A stretch of 32,981 bases of DNA, taken from contig JAGVLX010000038.1 in the NCBI GenBank assembly GCA_020054065.1, forward strand, positions 1-32,981. Direction: 5' to 3'. The notes under the pieces were generated by a model, which saw only the letters and a list, made by a program, of their open reading frames with translations, searched no databases and was not told where the DNA came from. This DNA comes from Parachlamydiales bacterium. GTDB lineage: Bacteria > Chlamydiota > Chlamydiia > Chlamydiales > JAEYWL01. Below, in pieces: positions 15,721 through 24,900 of the stretch (its first letter is position 1; each line of letters starts with the position of its first letter). The translations under genes were made by a program, and so were the position numbers.

Positions 15721-16899
15721 TCATTCACTGCTGGCAGGAATGAAGGTTTTGTTCTTTTTTGACGGGGCAATCATTCTCAGCTTTTTCACACAATCGATCA
15801 TGATCTCAACGGCTGTATCGATCTCTTTCTCCGTCGTCATGCGGCTTAAAGACAGGCGCAAAGAAGAGGCCGCCTGATCGACCGGTATTCCCATGTTTAA
15901 TAACACCCGGGAGGGTTCTAAGGCTCCAGAGGAACAGGCGGAGCCATGGCTGATGGCGATCCCGGCTAAATCCAGGTTCATCATTAACGATTCTCCATCG
16001 ACACCTAAAAAAGAGATATTCGAGGTGTTGCAAATCCGCGGGCCGGTTCCGTTCACAACGAGATCCGGCAATCCGGTCAACAAACCTGTTTCCAAATGAT
16101 TACGCAACCGTTCCATCTGTTGGGTGGCCTGAGGAAGCGCTTGTTCTAAAACAGAAACCGCTTCGGCCATCCCCAAGATTCCGGACAGATTTTCGGTTCC
16201 TCCTCTTCGGTTGGCCTCTTGTCCTCCGCCGATCAGCAGCGGTGCGATTTTGAAAGAGGGGTGAATCCAGGCAAATCCGATCCCTTTAGGCGCATGGAAT
16301 TTGTGGCCGCTTGCACAGTAAGCGCTGACTCCTTTTGGAATGGTAAACAGCTCCTTGCCCATCTGAGCGACCCCATCGACCACGAAAGGAATTCTCCGTT
16401 CATGCAGCAAGCCAGCGATCGCTTCAATGTCGGTCTTGACTCCGGTTTCATTATTGACCGACATGAGGGTGACCAGACGGGTATCTGGACGCAAGGCATT
16501 CTGAACCGCTTCCAGTGTAACAGCCCCGTATCGGTCCGGATGGAGATAAGTGGCTTGGCATCCGCATTTTTCTAAGAATTTTACGGTTGAATACACACAG
16601 GAGTGTTCAACCGCAGACGTGACAATGTGCCCTTCTGGTTTTTCGGCAAACAATCCGCGAATGCATTGGTTGAGCGCTTCAGTCCCCCCCGATGTGAACA
16701 CGAGTTCGGCGGGTTTGACTTTTAAAAACGCGGCGATGGATCGGCGCGCCTTGGTCATCCGGTTGCGCAACTCTTGTCCGAAGTGGTGGATGCTGGAGGG
16801 ATTGCCGATCGATTCTTGCAGTTCGGCGGTGAGCAGTTGGATGACCTGGGGGTCTAATGGCGTGCTTGCGTTATTATCTAGATAGATCCTTGGTTTCAT
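15721..16899 (-). CDS. NifS/IscS-family cysteine desulfurase
   Basis: The 392-residue protein has the class V aminotransferase layout: the YLDNNASTP start, PLP-contacting VEHS (residues 97-100), the PLP lysine in ASGHKFHAPKG (Lys200) and the persulfide cysteine in GSACSSGALEPS (Cys322). It takes sulfur from cysteine for iron-sulfur clusters or thio-modified tRNA. No IscU, SufE or MnmA neighbour is present here. The gene order with PP2C upstream matches CT258-CT259 of C. trachomatis. The start overlaps the end of the PP2C gene by 26 bases, indicating coupled translation. Confidence 0.93.
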   Translation of the reverse strand: MKPRIYLDNNASTPLDPQVIQLLTAELQESIGNPSSIHHFGQELRNRMTKARRSIAAFLKVKPAELVFTSGGTEALNQCIRGLFAEKPEGHIVTSAVEHSCVYSTVKFLEKCGCQATYLHPDRYGAVTLEAVQNALRPDTRLVTLMSVNNETGVKTDIEAIAGLLHERRIPFVVDGVAQMGKELFTIPKGVSAYCASGHKFHAPKGIGFAWIHPSFKIAPLLIGGGQEANRRGGTENLSGILGMAEAVSVLEQALPQATQQMERLRNHLETGLLTGLPDLVVNGTGPRICNTSNISFLGVDGESLMMNLDLAGIAISHGSACSSGALEPSRVLLNMGIPVDQAASSLRLSLSRMTTEKEIDTAVEIMIDCVKKLRMIAPSKKNKTFIPASSE

Positions 16900-17662
16900 G
16901 AGTCACTTTTACAAGCACGACGGTGATGTTGTCGACGCCGCCCCGTTCTTTGGCGAGGTGGACAAGCTCAGCGCAGGCTTTATTAATATCCGTATGCGTG
17001 TTTAATGTTTGTTCAATTTCTTCTTCAGTCACCATATCCGTCAAACCGTCCGTGCACATCAGGTAAAGGTCGCCCGGTTCGATCTCCGTTTCGGTCAGGG
17101 TGGGGGTGACTTCTGGCTCGGTTCCCACCGCTTTCGTTAAAATATTTTTGTAAAGAAAATCGCCTGCTTGCTGCTCGTTCAATTGCCCTTGTTCCATCAT
17201 TTCCCGCAGCAGGGAGTCATCTCGCGTTAACTGTTTGATTTTTTGGGCGCGCAGACGATAGATCCGGCTATCGCCTACATGTCCGAGGATTAATCCCTCT
17301 TCGTAGAAGAAAAGTAAGCAAAACGTTGTTCCCATCCCTTTCAACGCATCGCTTGAATAGGACATGGCGAAGATCTTCGTATTGACCTGGTCAATTCCTT
17401 GCTGCAGTTTGCTAAGAATTTCTTCTACTAAACGTTTTTTTTTCGTTTTCTTGCTAAAATTCCGTTTGACAAACTGGCAGAGCCCTTCAACTAATTCTTT
17501 GGCAGCGACTTCGCCGGCTTGATGTCCTCCCATCCCGTCGGCCAAAACAAAAAAACGTTCTTCCACTACCTTGCCCCATGCATCTTCGTTGTTCATTCGA
17601 ACAAGACCCACATCAGAAAGGCCGGCAGCTACCAGATCGTATGGCATTAGTTGAACTACCAT
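16874..17662 (-). CDS. PP2C-type serine/threonine phosphatase
   Basis: The 262-residue protein has the PPM/PP2C motifs in order: GLVRMNNEDAWG (motif I), VLADGMGGHQAGEVAA with the metal-binding DGMGG, GTTFCLLFF, GHVGDSRIYRL, and MCTDGLTDMVTEEEI with a second metal aspartate; DNITVVLV ends the domain. It removes phosphate from Ser/Thr in a metal-dependent manner and is cytoplasmic, with no membrane helix. In chlamydiae it would counter the Hanks-type kinases; none is in this window, but the FHA protein at 19457-20200 is a candidate reader of the same phosphorylation. ATG 17662 is used; a second ATG at 17647 is also possible. No clear Shine-Dalgarno is seen. Confidence 0.94.
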   Translation of the reverse strand: MVVQLMPYDLVAAGLSDVGLVRMNNEDAWGKVVEERFFVLADGMGGHQAGEVAAKELVEGLCQFVKRNFSKKTKKKRLVEEILSKLQQGIDQVNTKIFAMSYSSDALKGMGTTFCLLFFYEEGLILGHVGDSRIYRLRAQKIKQLTRDDSLLREMMEQGQLNEQQAGDFLYKNILTKAVGTEPEVTPTLTETEIEPGDLYLMCTDGLTDMVTEEEIEQTLNTHTDINKACAELVHLAKERGGVDNITVVLVKVTHETKDLSR

Positions 17663-17740
17663 AAAACTAACAGTTTATGTTTTCCGAATCATAACATAAT
17701 TTTAGTTTATCTTTCTATACAAAAGGACTACACACCCCGT

Positions 17741-17828
17741 GCCCCTGCCTGTGCTCGATTCCGAAACTCAGAATAAGAAGATTAATGCGGATGCAGAAAA
17801 CCAAATTGAATCGGGCAGGGGCAGGGGC
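17741..17828. repeat. GC-rich inverted repeat with 6-bp internal period
   Basis: The arms at 17741-17761 (GCCCCTGCCTGTGCTCGATTC) — written as GCCCCT then GCCTGT then GCTCG — and 17808-17828 pair at 18 of 21 positions around an A-rich 46-base loop. The right arm repeats GGGGCA. It lies downstream of the CPBP gene stop (17855) on that gene's transcript and upstream of the PP2C gene, so it may terminate the former. Its 6-bp step sets it apart from the 9-bp repeats elsewhere. Confidence 0.6.
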
Positions 17829-17854
17829 AAGACTACGGATACCTTGATTAGAAC

Positions 17855-18766
17855 TTATCGCCTGCCCTCCAATAGCAAAATCAACACCGTGACGCTATTA
17901 AAGGTGGCATGCAGCGCAATTGGCGCCCAGAGAGAGCCGCGCCATTCGTAAAGCAACCCTAAAATACACGACAGGACAAACAAGGAAGCGATCAATTCAA
18001 TATTGATAATCCCTTGCAACACAGAAAAGTGGACCCCCGCAAACGCCGCCGAAGTGATCAAAATTGCCCACGGTTGTCCAAGAATTTTACGGATCCAACT
18101 TTGCAGAAATCCGCGAAACAGCAGCTCTTCGCCAATCGGAACAAATGCGATAATCACCACACAAGCCGCGATGATCATCGATCGGTCGTAGCCGATCGAT
18201 TTCAGCAGCCGGATCGCTGTTTGCTGTTCCGATGGTTCAGCCGCACGAAAAAAATAAGAGACAAGCCACTCTGTTCCTTGGCTGACAAAAAGCACAAACG
18301 GAAAAGCAGCCAGCCACATGATCATGCCAATCCTGAAGTCCAGAAACAGAGACCGAAAAGATTTTCGTCCGCTATTCCATAACAAATTCCGCACCTCTGG
18401 CTTTAGGTTCCACGCGTACACAACCAGGCAAAAGGTGCTTAAGGAGATCGTGCCAAAATTCAGCCATACTTGCCAGAAAGAGCTCACCAAATCCTCCGGA
18501 TGATCGGTCGCTCCCCCATACCCATGTAGAATCAAACTTAAGAAGACATTGAGAACGATCAAACCCAAAATAAAATAGGTGAGGAACGCCCCGAACACCA
18601 TTGCGATGGTGAGGGGCGAGGATGTTTGGGGTGCCATGGGAATGGCGTAAAAACGGGCGCGAAAAGAGAAGGCTGTAAGCGCAAGGAGGACAGGTATCAG
18701 CCAAATCATCACTTTCAAACGCTCCGCCTCCACAGGAACGCCTGATGCCACAGCCTCTTCTATCAT
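17855..18766 (-). CDS. CPBP-family intramembrane metalloprotease
   Basis: From ATG 18766 the protein has 303 residues and six to eight hydrophobic helices. The conserved CPBP (Rce1/Abi-like) motifs are present: GEELLFRGFL with EE at 213-214 and Arg218, FAGVHFS (His246), and ALHATFN with His286 and Asn290. These form the active site of membrane-embedded CAAX-type proteases. Bacterial members act in protein processing or bacteriocin self-immunity; the substrate here is unknown. An in-frame TTG at 18781 overlaps the upstream gene; ATG 18766 follows that gene's stop by one base, indicating coupling. The gene is followed by a GC-rich hairpin. Confidence 0.88.
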   Translation of the reverse strand: MIEEAVASGVPVEAERLKVMIWLIPVLLALTAFSFRARFYAIPMAPQTSSPLTIAMVFGAFLTYFILGLIVLNVFLSLILHGYGGATDHPEDLVSSFWQVWLNFGTISLSTFCLVVYAWNLKPEVRNLLWNSGRKSFRSLFLDFRIGMIMWLAAFPFVLFVSQGTEWLVSYFFRAAEPSEQQTAIRLLKSIGYDRSMIIAACVVIIAFVPIGEELLFRGFLQSWIRKILGQPWAILITSAAFAGVHFSVLQGIINIELIASLFVLSCILGLLYEWRGSLWAPIALHATFNSVTVLILLLEGRR

Positions 18767-18767
18767 T

Positions 18768-19418
18768 TTACCACAAGCCAATCGCGCATTCGATCCGCTG
18801 AGCGATGTCGCGCACTAGGCGCGCATGTGCTCCGCCAAATGCCGACCTGTCATAGGCTTCTGTTCCCCAGCAGCACTCGCGGTAATCGACATTCTCGCGA
18901 TCGACAGGGATCATGTGATTGCTCGGGAAAATCTCTTGTAAGACGACAACCGGTTTTTCGCAGCGGACATCGATGACGCGTACACGCACTTTCATGAGCA
19001 GCACGCTATTGCAAGAACGTTGGTGGCAAGGGTAAAGGGGTGTGATCTCGTCGCGTTTATAAGGGATCACTTCATGTTCAATTAATTCTAAAGCGACGAC
19101 ATATTGCGCTCTGCCGCATCCTTTGGCGAAATTGAGGTCAGCCCCAAAATAGTTGCACCCTTTGGGCTGCCATTTAGCAATCGTCTGGTCAGAGACTAAA
19201 AACAGTTCGCCGCGGTCGACCAAGTTGTCTTTAATTCCTTTGGTCAATTCTTCCCCCACATCCCAGCATAGGCCGGCATTTGAACAATCGGTCATGGGTA
19301 AGACAGCTACAACTGGTTTTGGGCGACCATTGTCATGATAAGGAAAACAATCAGCATAGTGCGGTTCGCACCCGGTAAAGGTCAAGCACATGACGGCTAG
19401 AAGAAGTAAGTAATGCAT
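18768..19418 (-). CDS. Cysteine-rich putative lipoprotein
   Basis: From ATG 19418, behind AAGGA, the 216-residue protein starts with a short signal (MHYLLLLAVMCLTFTGC) whose FTGC end fits a lipobox, making Cys17 the likely lipidated residue. The mature part has many cysteines, for example TDCSNAGLCWD, KGCNYFG, CHQRSC and YRECCWG. It opens with a strand-helix pattern (PVVAVLPMTDCS, then ELTKGIKDNLVDRGELFLVSD) reminiscent of the LpoB/CsgG-like fold of outer-membrane lipoproteins; that is a weak structural guess. Disulfide cross-linked envelope proteins are typical of chlamydiae, and this could be one. It sits between the FHA gene and the CPBP gene in one run. Confidence 0.75.
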   Translation of the reverse strand: MHYLLLLAVMCLTFTGCEPHYADCFPYHDNGRPKPVVAVLPMTDCSNAGLCWDVGEELTKGIKDNLVDRGELFLVSDQTIAKWQPKGCNYFGADLNFAKGCGRAQYVVALELIEHEVIPYKRDEITPLYPCHQRSCNSVLLMKVRVRVIDVRCEKPVVVLQEIFPSNHMIPVDRENVDYRECCWGTEAYDRSAFGGAHARLVRDIAQRIECAIGLW

Positions 19419-19456
19419 AAGAGCGTCCTTAATTAAGTTTGATGGCTCAAACGTTA

Positions 19457-20200
19457 TCAAATCGGCGGGAAATTTTCCACTGATTCTATTTCAGCATGCT
19501 CCAAATTAAATGGAGTTCTTTGATGCATAGGCATCTGCCAAAGTTCGATCGTGGCTTTGTACTCAAGCGGCCTATAGATGTAAGGCGTGAAATGAGATTC
19601 CGGCGGCGGTAGAGAGCGTTTATAACGATCAGCATAGTAAAGTCCTATGCATAACAACAGAAGCGCCCCGCACAGTCCGATCGTTTTCCAAGGGACGGGC
19701 TGCGTTGGTCTTTGAACAAAATGTTTAGAGGGATCGGGCGGCGCCGTTTTTTCAGGCTTTTCAATTTCAAGCCTTTCCGCTTCACGCATCAAGGCATCGA
19801 CTTCCGTGGAGGAGAGATCGCTTAGCTCTTCTTCCTCAAGCGGAGGAAGATATCCATCCATTTTTTCTTGAAGCAGCTCCTCCAAAGCATGTTTTGTGAC
19901 TGGATAGACCGGCAGCTGTTCGATGATGATCTCATATTCATGAATCGTTAAGACATCGTCGATGCGGATCCGTTTTTTTCCGAAAGGCAATCCGTTCAAG
20001 GTGACAAAAGGATCGTTCGCCCGATTCACGACAAAATATTCCCCATTTTTTTCGTAAATCTTTAAGTGATCTGCTTCTAATTGCGGATTGGCAAGAGGCA
20101 GATCAACCTCAGGCTCCGACCCATGGCCGATCACGATACTTTTTTGCGTATACGATCTTTGCGAGCTGGAATCCGGCTCGATCAGTTTAAGGGTGATCAT
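19457..20200 (-). CDS. FHA-domain single-pass membrane protein
   Basis: From ATG 20200 the protein has 247 residues. Residues about 1-100 form an FHA-like phosphothreonine-binding domain (SIVIGHGSEPEVDLPL, then ADHLKIYEKNGEYFVVN and VTLNGLPFGKKRI). An acidic/proline-rich linker follows, with one transmembrane helix at about 173-190 (TIGLCGALLLLCIGLYYA) and a short C-terminal outer part. The usual FHA GR start is GH here and the SxxH becomes EADH, so phosphopeptide binding should not be assumed. A TTG at 20230 would add ten residues. The FHA plus membrane-anchor layout recalls the type III secretion basal-body protein CdsD of chlamydiae, but this protein is far smaller. The 9-bp repeat begins only 35 bases upstream. 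Confidence 0.8.
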   Translation of the reverse strand: MITLKLIEPDSSSQRSYTQKSIVIGHGSEPEVDLPLANPQLEADHLKIYEKNGEYFVVNRANDPFVTLNGLPFGKKRIRIDDVLTIHEYEIIIEQLPVYPVTKHALEELLQEKMDGYLPPLEEEELSDLSSTEVDALMREAERLEIEKPEKTAPPDPSKHFVQRPTQPVPWKTIGLCGALLLLCIGLYYADRYKRSLPPPESHFTPYIYRPLEYKATIELWQMPMHQRTPFNLEHAEIESVENFPPI

Positions 20201-20234
20201 GCTACGCAAGAGTAATGAATCAGCCTTCAAAAAT

Positions 20235-20333
20235 AAAGGACAAATGACAAAACGACCTAAACGACCAAAAGGACCAAAATAAAAAGCTTAACGTTCGTTT
20301 TGGTCGTTAAGGTCCTTTTGGTCGTTTTGTTAT
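20235..20333. repeat. 9-bp-unit inverted repeat (CGACCAAAA type)
   Basis: The left arm is five successive 9-bp units: AAAGGACAA, ATGACAAAA, CGACCTAAA, CGACCAAAA, GGACCAAAA (20235-20279). The right arm has TTTTGGTCG, TTAAGGTCC, TTTTGGTCG, TTTTGTTAT (20298-20333), the complement of the same unit. The arms can pair in more than one register, giving a large AT-rich hairpin. It lies between the divergent FHA and UhpC-type genes, immediately upstream of the FHA start. Confidence 0.8.
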
Positions 20334-20538
20334 TTGTATAACAAATATTTTAATTTTACCCCCTCCCCTCTAGAGCGCATTTTTTTCCATTTTTTTGGGT
20401 TGTGTAAAAAATCTAATGGGTTTTAAAAATGAGAACCGGCAACGAATCGGGAAAATGACTCCTAAAGAAAATTTTGCTACTTAAAAAATCACAATCCATT
20501 TAAAATTATAAAGATATATTGCTTTTCAGGAGATTTGC
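20334..20538. other. AT-rich intergenic region upstream of the antiporter gene
   Basis: This is the rest of the divergent gap between the FHA and antiporter genes. It contains a pyrimidine tract (CCCCCTCCCCTCT near 20359-20371) and AT-rich sequence up to the ribosome site CAGGAG at 20527-20532. TATAAA at 20507-20512 and TATATT at 20515-20520 are possible -10 boxes, but neither has a convincing -35. No open reading frame or tRNA is seen. Confidence 0.4.
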
Positions 20539-21891
20539 GTGAAAAGAGTACTCAACATATTTAAGCCTGCGCCTTACCTGCCAGAAATCACCGACCCTAA
20601 AGAAATTTCTAGCGAATACACCTATTGGCGGATCCGCATTTTTTATTCCATGTTGATTGGTTATGCCTTTTTCTATTTTACACGCAAAAGCTTTAACTCC
20701 GTCATGCCGGGAATGATCACCGAACTCGGCTTCCAGAAAGGGGACCTAGGGATTATCGGAACGGTCCTTTACCTCACTTACGGGATCAGTAAATTCGGCA
20801 GCGGCATCTTATCCGACCGGTCCAACCCCCGCTACTTTATGTCGATCGGCCTGATTTTAACCGGGGTCTTCAATATCTTCTTTGGGATGTCTACCTCAAT
20901 CCTGATGCTTTGCGTATTTTGGGCCCTAAACGGCGCCTTTCAAGGCTGGGGATGGCCGCCTAGCGCACGCCTCTTAACTCACTGGTATTCTCAAAATGAA
21001 CGAGGCCGCTGGTGGTCCACTTGGAATATGTCGCACAACATTGGTGGAATGCTTGTTCCCATTGTCGTCGCTTACGCAGTCACCTATTTCGGCAGCTGGC
21101 GCTACGGTATGTATGTGCCTGCCGTCATGAGTATCGGGGTCGGGTTCTTTTTGCTGAACCGGCTACGCGATACGCCTCAATCGTTGGGCTTGCCGGCTAT
21201 CGAAGTGTACCGGCACGACTTCTCTGGCGGAATCCTTAAAGAGGAAGAGAAGGAGTTATCCACTAAAGAGATCTTGTTTAACTACGTCTTGAACAATAAA
21301 TTCATTTGGCTTTTAGCCTTGGCCTATATTTTTGTCTATATCGTCAGGACCGCCGTTGATTTATGGGCCCTGCTACTGCTAAAAGAAACGAAAGGATACA
21401 GTGTCCTAACCGGAAATTTCTTTGTCTCATTGTATGAATTCGGTGGTCTCGTTGGTGCGCTCGTTGCTGGATGGGCATCCGACCTTGTGTTCCGTGCCCG
21501 CCGCGGACCCGTAAACGTTTTATTTGCGGCAGGGATGGCAGGAAGCATCACCCTGTTCTGGTTGACTCCTGGCCATTGGCCTATGCTGGATGCCATCTGT
21601 ATGTTTTTAATTGGATTCTTTGTTTTTGGCCCTCAGATGTTGATCGGAGTTGCCGCCGCCGAATTGTCGCATAAAAAAGCATCGGCAACCGCCACGGGAT
21701 TTGCTGGATTTTTTGCTTATTGGGGCGCTTCGCTAAGCATCTATCCGATTAGCCGCATCGCAGACATGTGGGGATGGGACAAGGTTCTGCTGCTCCTGAT
21801 TGTGTGCAGCGTGGTTGCGACGTTGTTCTTGCTACCCTTGTGGAATGTTCAGAAAAATGAGATTCCCCAACCAGCGCGCGCAGCTGCCTAA
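20539..21891 (+). CDS. uhpC: UhpC-type organophosphate:phosphate antiporter (MFS)
   Basis: The 450-residue protein has 12 hydrophobic helices and the organophosphate:phosphate antiporter pattern. FTRKSFNSVMPGM is at the end of helix 1, FGSGILSDRSNPRYFM in the first cytoplasmic loop, and AFQGWGWPPSARLLTHWY with ERGRWWSTWNMSHNIGG in the middle of the first half. Chlamydial UhpC imports glucose-6-phosphate in exchange for phosphate, which feeds glycolysis inside the host. Translation starts at GTG 20539 with CAGGAG seven bases upstream. dnaE begins 15 bases downstream, the same neighbour pair as CT544-CT545. The long, repeat-bearing upstream gap suggests its own promoter. Confidence 0.93.
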   Translation: MKRVLNIFKPAPYLPEITDPKEISSEYTYWRIRIFYSMLIGYAFFYFTRKSFNSVMPGMITELGFQKGDLGIIGTVLYLTYGISKFGSGILSDRSNPRYFMSIGLILTGVFNIFFGMSTSILMLCVFWALNGAFQGWGWPPSARLLTHWYSQNERGRWWSTWNMSHNIGGMLVPIVVAYAVTYFGSWRYGMYVPAVMSIGVGFFLLNRLRDTPQSLGLPAIEVYRHDFSGGILKEEEKELSTKEILFNYVLNNKFIWLLALAYIFVYIVRTAVDLWALLLLKETKGYSVLTGNFFVSLYEFGGLVGALVAGWASDLVFRARRGPVNVLFAAGMAGSITLFWLTPGHWPMLDAICMFLIGFFVFGPQMLIGVAAAELSHKKASATATGFAGFFAYWGASLSIYPISRIADMWGWDKVLLLLIVCSVVATLFLLPLWNVQKNEIPQPARAAA

Positions 21892-21906
21892 CTTTAGCGA
21901 AAGATT

Positions 21907-24900
21907 ATGGCCTCTTTTGTTCATTTGCATGTCCATTCGCAGTACTCCATTCTGGATGCCTGCCCTTCTGTCGATGAGTTGGCTGAACGCACGGCAGCGC
22001 TCGGCATGCCGGCCGTCGCCCTGACCGATCATGGCAATCTCTATGGGGCAGTTGAATTTTATAAAGCGTGTAAAGACGCTAAGGTCAAACCGATCATCGG
22101 CTGTGAAGTGTATATCGCGCCGGAATCGCGGTTTACTAAAAAGAGCACGCCCGGGGTCAAGAATGCATACCACCTGACTCTATTGGCCAAAAATAAAGCC
22201 GGCTATCATAATCTGTGTAAGCTGACTTCAAGTGCCTTTTTAGAAGGGTTTTATTATTTTCCCCGAATCGATCTAGAACTCCTCGCGCAACATACAGAAG
22301 GGCTGATCTGTTTGTCAGGTTGCATGAGCAGCATGATCGCCCAAGAGATCATGCATGGCACGCCTGAAAGTGCGGAAGCCAAGATTGCGTGGTTTCACGA
22401 TCAGTTTAAAGACGATTTTTATCTCGAAATCATGCGGCATGAGTCCTCTCCTGAAGATCTCGCCCGCGACAACTTGCACAATGAAACCTGGCTGACCCAA
22501 GCCTATCAAGACTACATTGCCAAGCAAACTAAAATTAACACCTTCTTGATGGCCTATGGACAGAAGCATCGCATTCCCCTCGTTGCCACCAATGACAGCC
22601 ACTTCATGGAACGGAACGATTGGCGGGTCCATGAAATTGTGTTAAATATTCAATCGGGAGAACCCACTGAAATCGTCGAAAAAGACTCGATGGGGAACCC
22701 CAAATACCGCTCTCCCAACCCTAAACGGCGTACCTATCCCTCGCACGAATGTTATTTTAAGACCTCCGAACAGATGGCCGACTTATTCAAGGATGTGCCC
22801 CAAGCCATCGAATCGACCCTGGCCATCGCCGACAAATGCAACTTGGAAATCGACTTCAAAAGCAAGCACTACCCGGTATACATTCCGCCAACCCTGCAAG
22901 GGAAAGAGTACACCAAAGAAGAGCAGGCACAGGCTGTCGAAAAATACTTATGGGAATTATGTGAACAAGGAATTGGCAGACGGTATACTCCGGACCGCCT
23001 CGCCAAAGTCGCCGAGCACTATCCTGGACAAGATCCTCTTGAAATCGTTAAAAAACGATTGGCCTATGAAATGGGAATCATCGTCCCTAAGGGCATGGCA
23101 GACTACTTGCTGATCGTTTGGGACTTTATCAACTGGGCCAAACAGTCAGGCATTCCGATGGGACCAGGGCGCGGATCGGGCGCGGGATCGATCGTGTGCT
23201 ACCTGACAGGAATCACCGATATCGAACCGCTGCGGTTTCATTTGTTCTTTGAACGTTTCATCAATCCCGAACGTCTTTCCTATCCTGATATCGACGTCGA
23301 CATTTGCATGGACCGGCGTGGCGAAGTGATCAACTATACTCTAAACAAGTATGGAAAGGCGAACATCGCCCAGATCATCACCTTTGGTACCATGAAAGCC
23401 AAAATGTCGATCAAAGACGTCGGTCGCGTTCTGAATGTACCGCTCGCAAAAGTGAATGCCATTGCGAAACTCGTTCCTGAAGACCTTACCATCACGCTTG
23501 AAAAAGCGTTAGAAAAAGATGCCGACCTGCTAGCCATGTACGAATCAGATGAGGACGCACGGCGCATCATCGACATCGGGAAGAAATTGGAAGGATCGGT
23601 CCGCAACACCGGCATCCATGCCGCAGGCATCATTGTGTGCGGAGAGCCCCTTACCAACCATATTCCGCTCTGCTTAGCCAAAGATTCTGATATCGCCGCC
23701 ACCCAATACTCGATGAAGCCAGTCGAAATGGTCGGGATGCTTAAAATTGACTTCCTGGGCTTAAAGACGCTGACCTGCATTCAAATGTGCGTGAATGCCA
23801 TCCATAAACAAACAGGAACCTTGATCGATTGGATTAACCTCCCCCTCGATGATAAGGCTGCTTTCGATATTTTAAACCAAGGTCAAACGCTCGGTATCTT
23901 CCAGCTAGAATCGGGCGGCATGCAAGAGCTTGCGCGCAATTTGCATTTGGACCGCTTTGAAGAGATCATCGCGGTAGGCGCCCTCTACCGTCCTGGTCCG
24001 ATGGATATGATCCCCTCCTTCATCAACCGTAAACATGGACGGGAACAGATTGAAAATGACCATCCATGGATGAACGAAATTCTAGCTGAGACGTACGGCA
24101 TCATGGTGTACCAAGAGCAAGTGATGCAAATCGCCAGCAAGCTTGCCAATTACACCCTTGGGGAAGGGGATATTCTGCGCCGTGCGATGGGTAAAAAAGA
24201 TGCCGAGCAAATGGCGCAGCAACGGGAGAAGTTCCGTCAAGGATGCATGCAGAACGGAATCGCTGAAGAGACCGCCACCCTGATCTTCGATAAGATTGAA
24301 AAATTCGCCTCTTATGGATTCAACAAATCGCACGCAGCCGCCTATGGATTCCTCACCTACGTCACCGCCTACTTGAAAGCGAACTATCCCAAAGAGTGGC
24401 TGGCAGCATTAATGACCTGCGACCGAGACGATTTATCGAAAGTGACGAAGTTCATCCGAGAATGTCAAGCGATGCATATTCCTGTGCTTCCACCGGACAT
24501 CAACCACTCTGCCGATACCTTTGTAGCAGCTCCGGATGGAGTGCGCTTTGCCATCACCGGGATTAAGGGCATTGGCGAAGGGGTTGTTGAAGCGATCATC
24601 GCCGAGCGGCAGAAAAATGGACCCTATATGGGCCTCTACGACTTCATCAAACGGATCGATACGCGCAAGATCGGCAAAAAAGCGATTGAGAACTTGATCG
24701 ACGCGGGTTGTTTCGACTTCACGAAATGGCCCCGCGACGCCCTGAAAGCCAGCGTCGAACCGATGTATGACCAAGCCTCGCGTGAACAAAAAGAAACAGC
24801 TTCCGGCATCCTCAACCTATTTGCCGGTTTAGGCGGCAGCAGTTCTAACGGATTCGACCAGCCGCCCAAAAATTATCCCAAGAGTACCAAGCAAGAACAG

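Noticed and set aside
17739-17951. Plus-strand 70-residue reading frame
   Set aside because: It spans the GC-rich inverted repeat and the antisense of the CPBP gene end; no coding signals.
20088-20282. Plus-strand reading frame ending in KRPKRPKGPK-like residues
   Set aside because: It runs antisense to the FHA gene and its tail is only the 9-bp repeat read in frame; no ribosome site or family resemblance.
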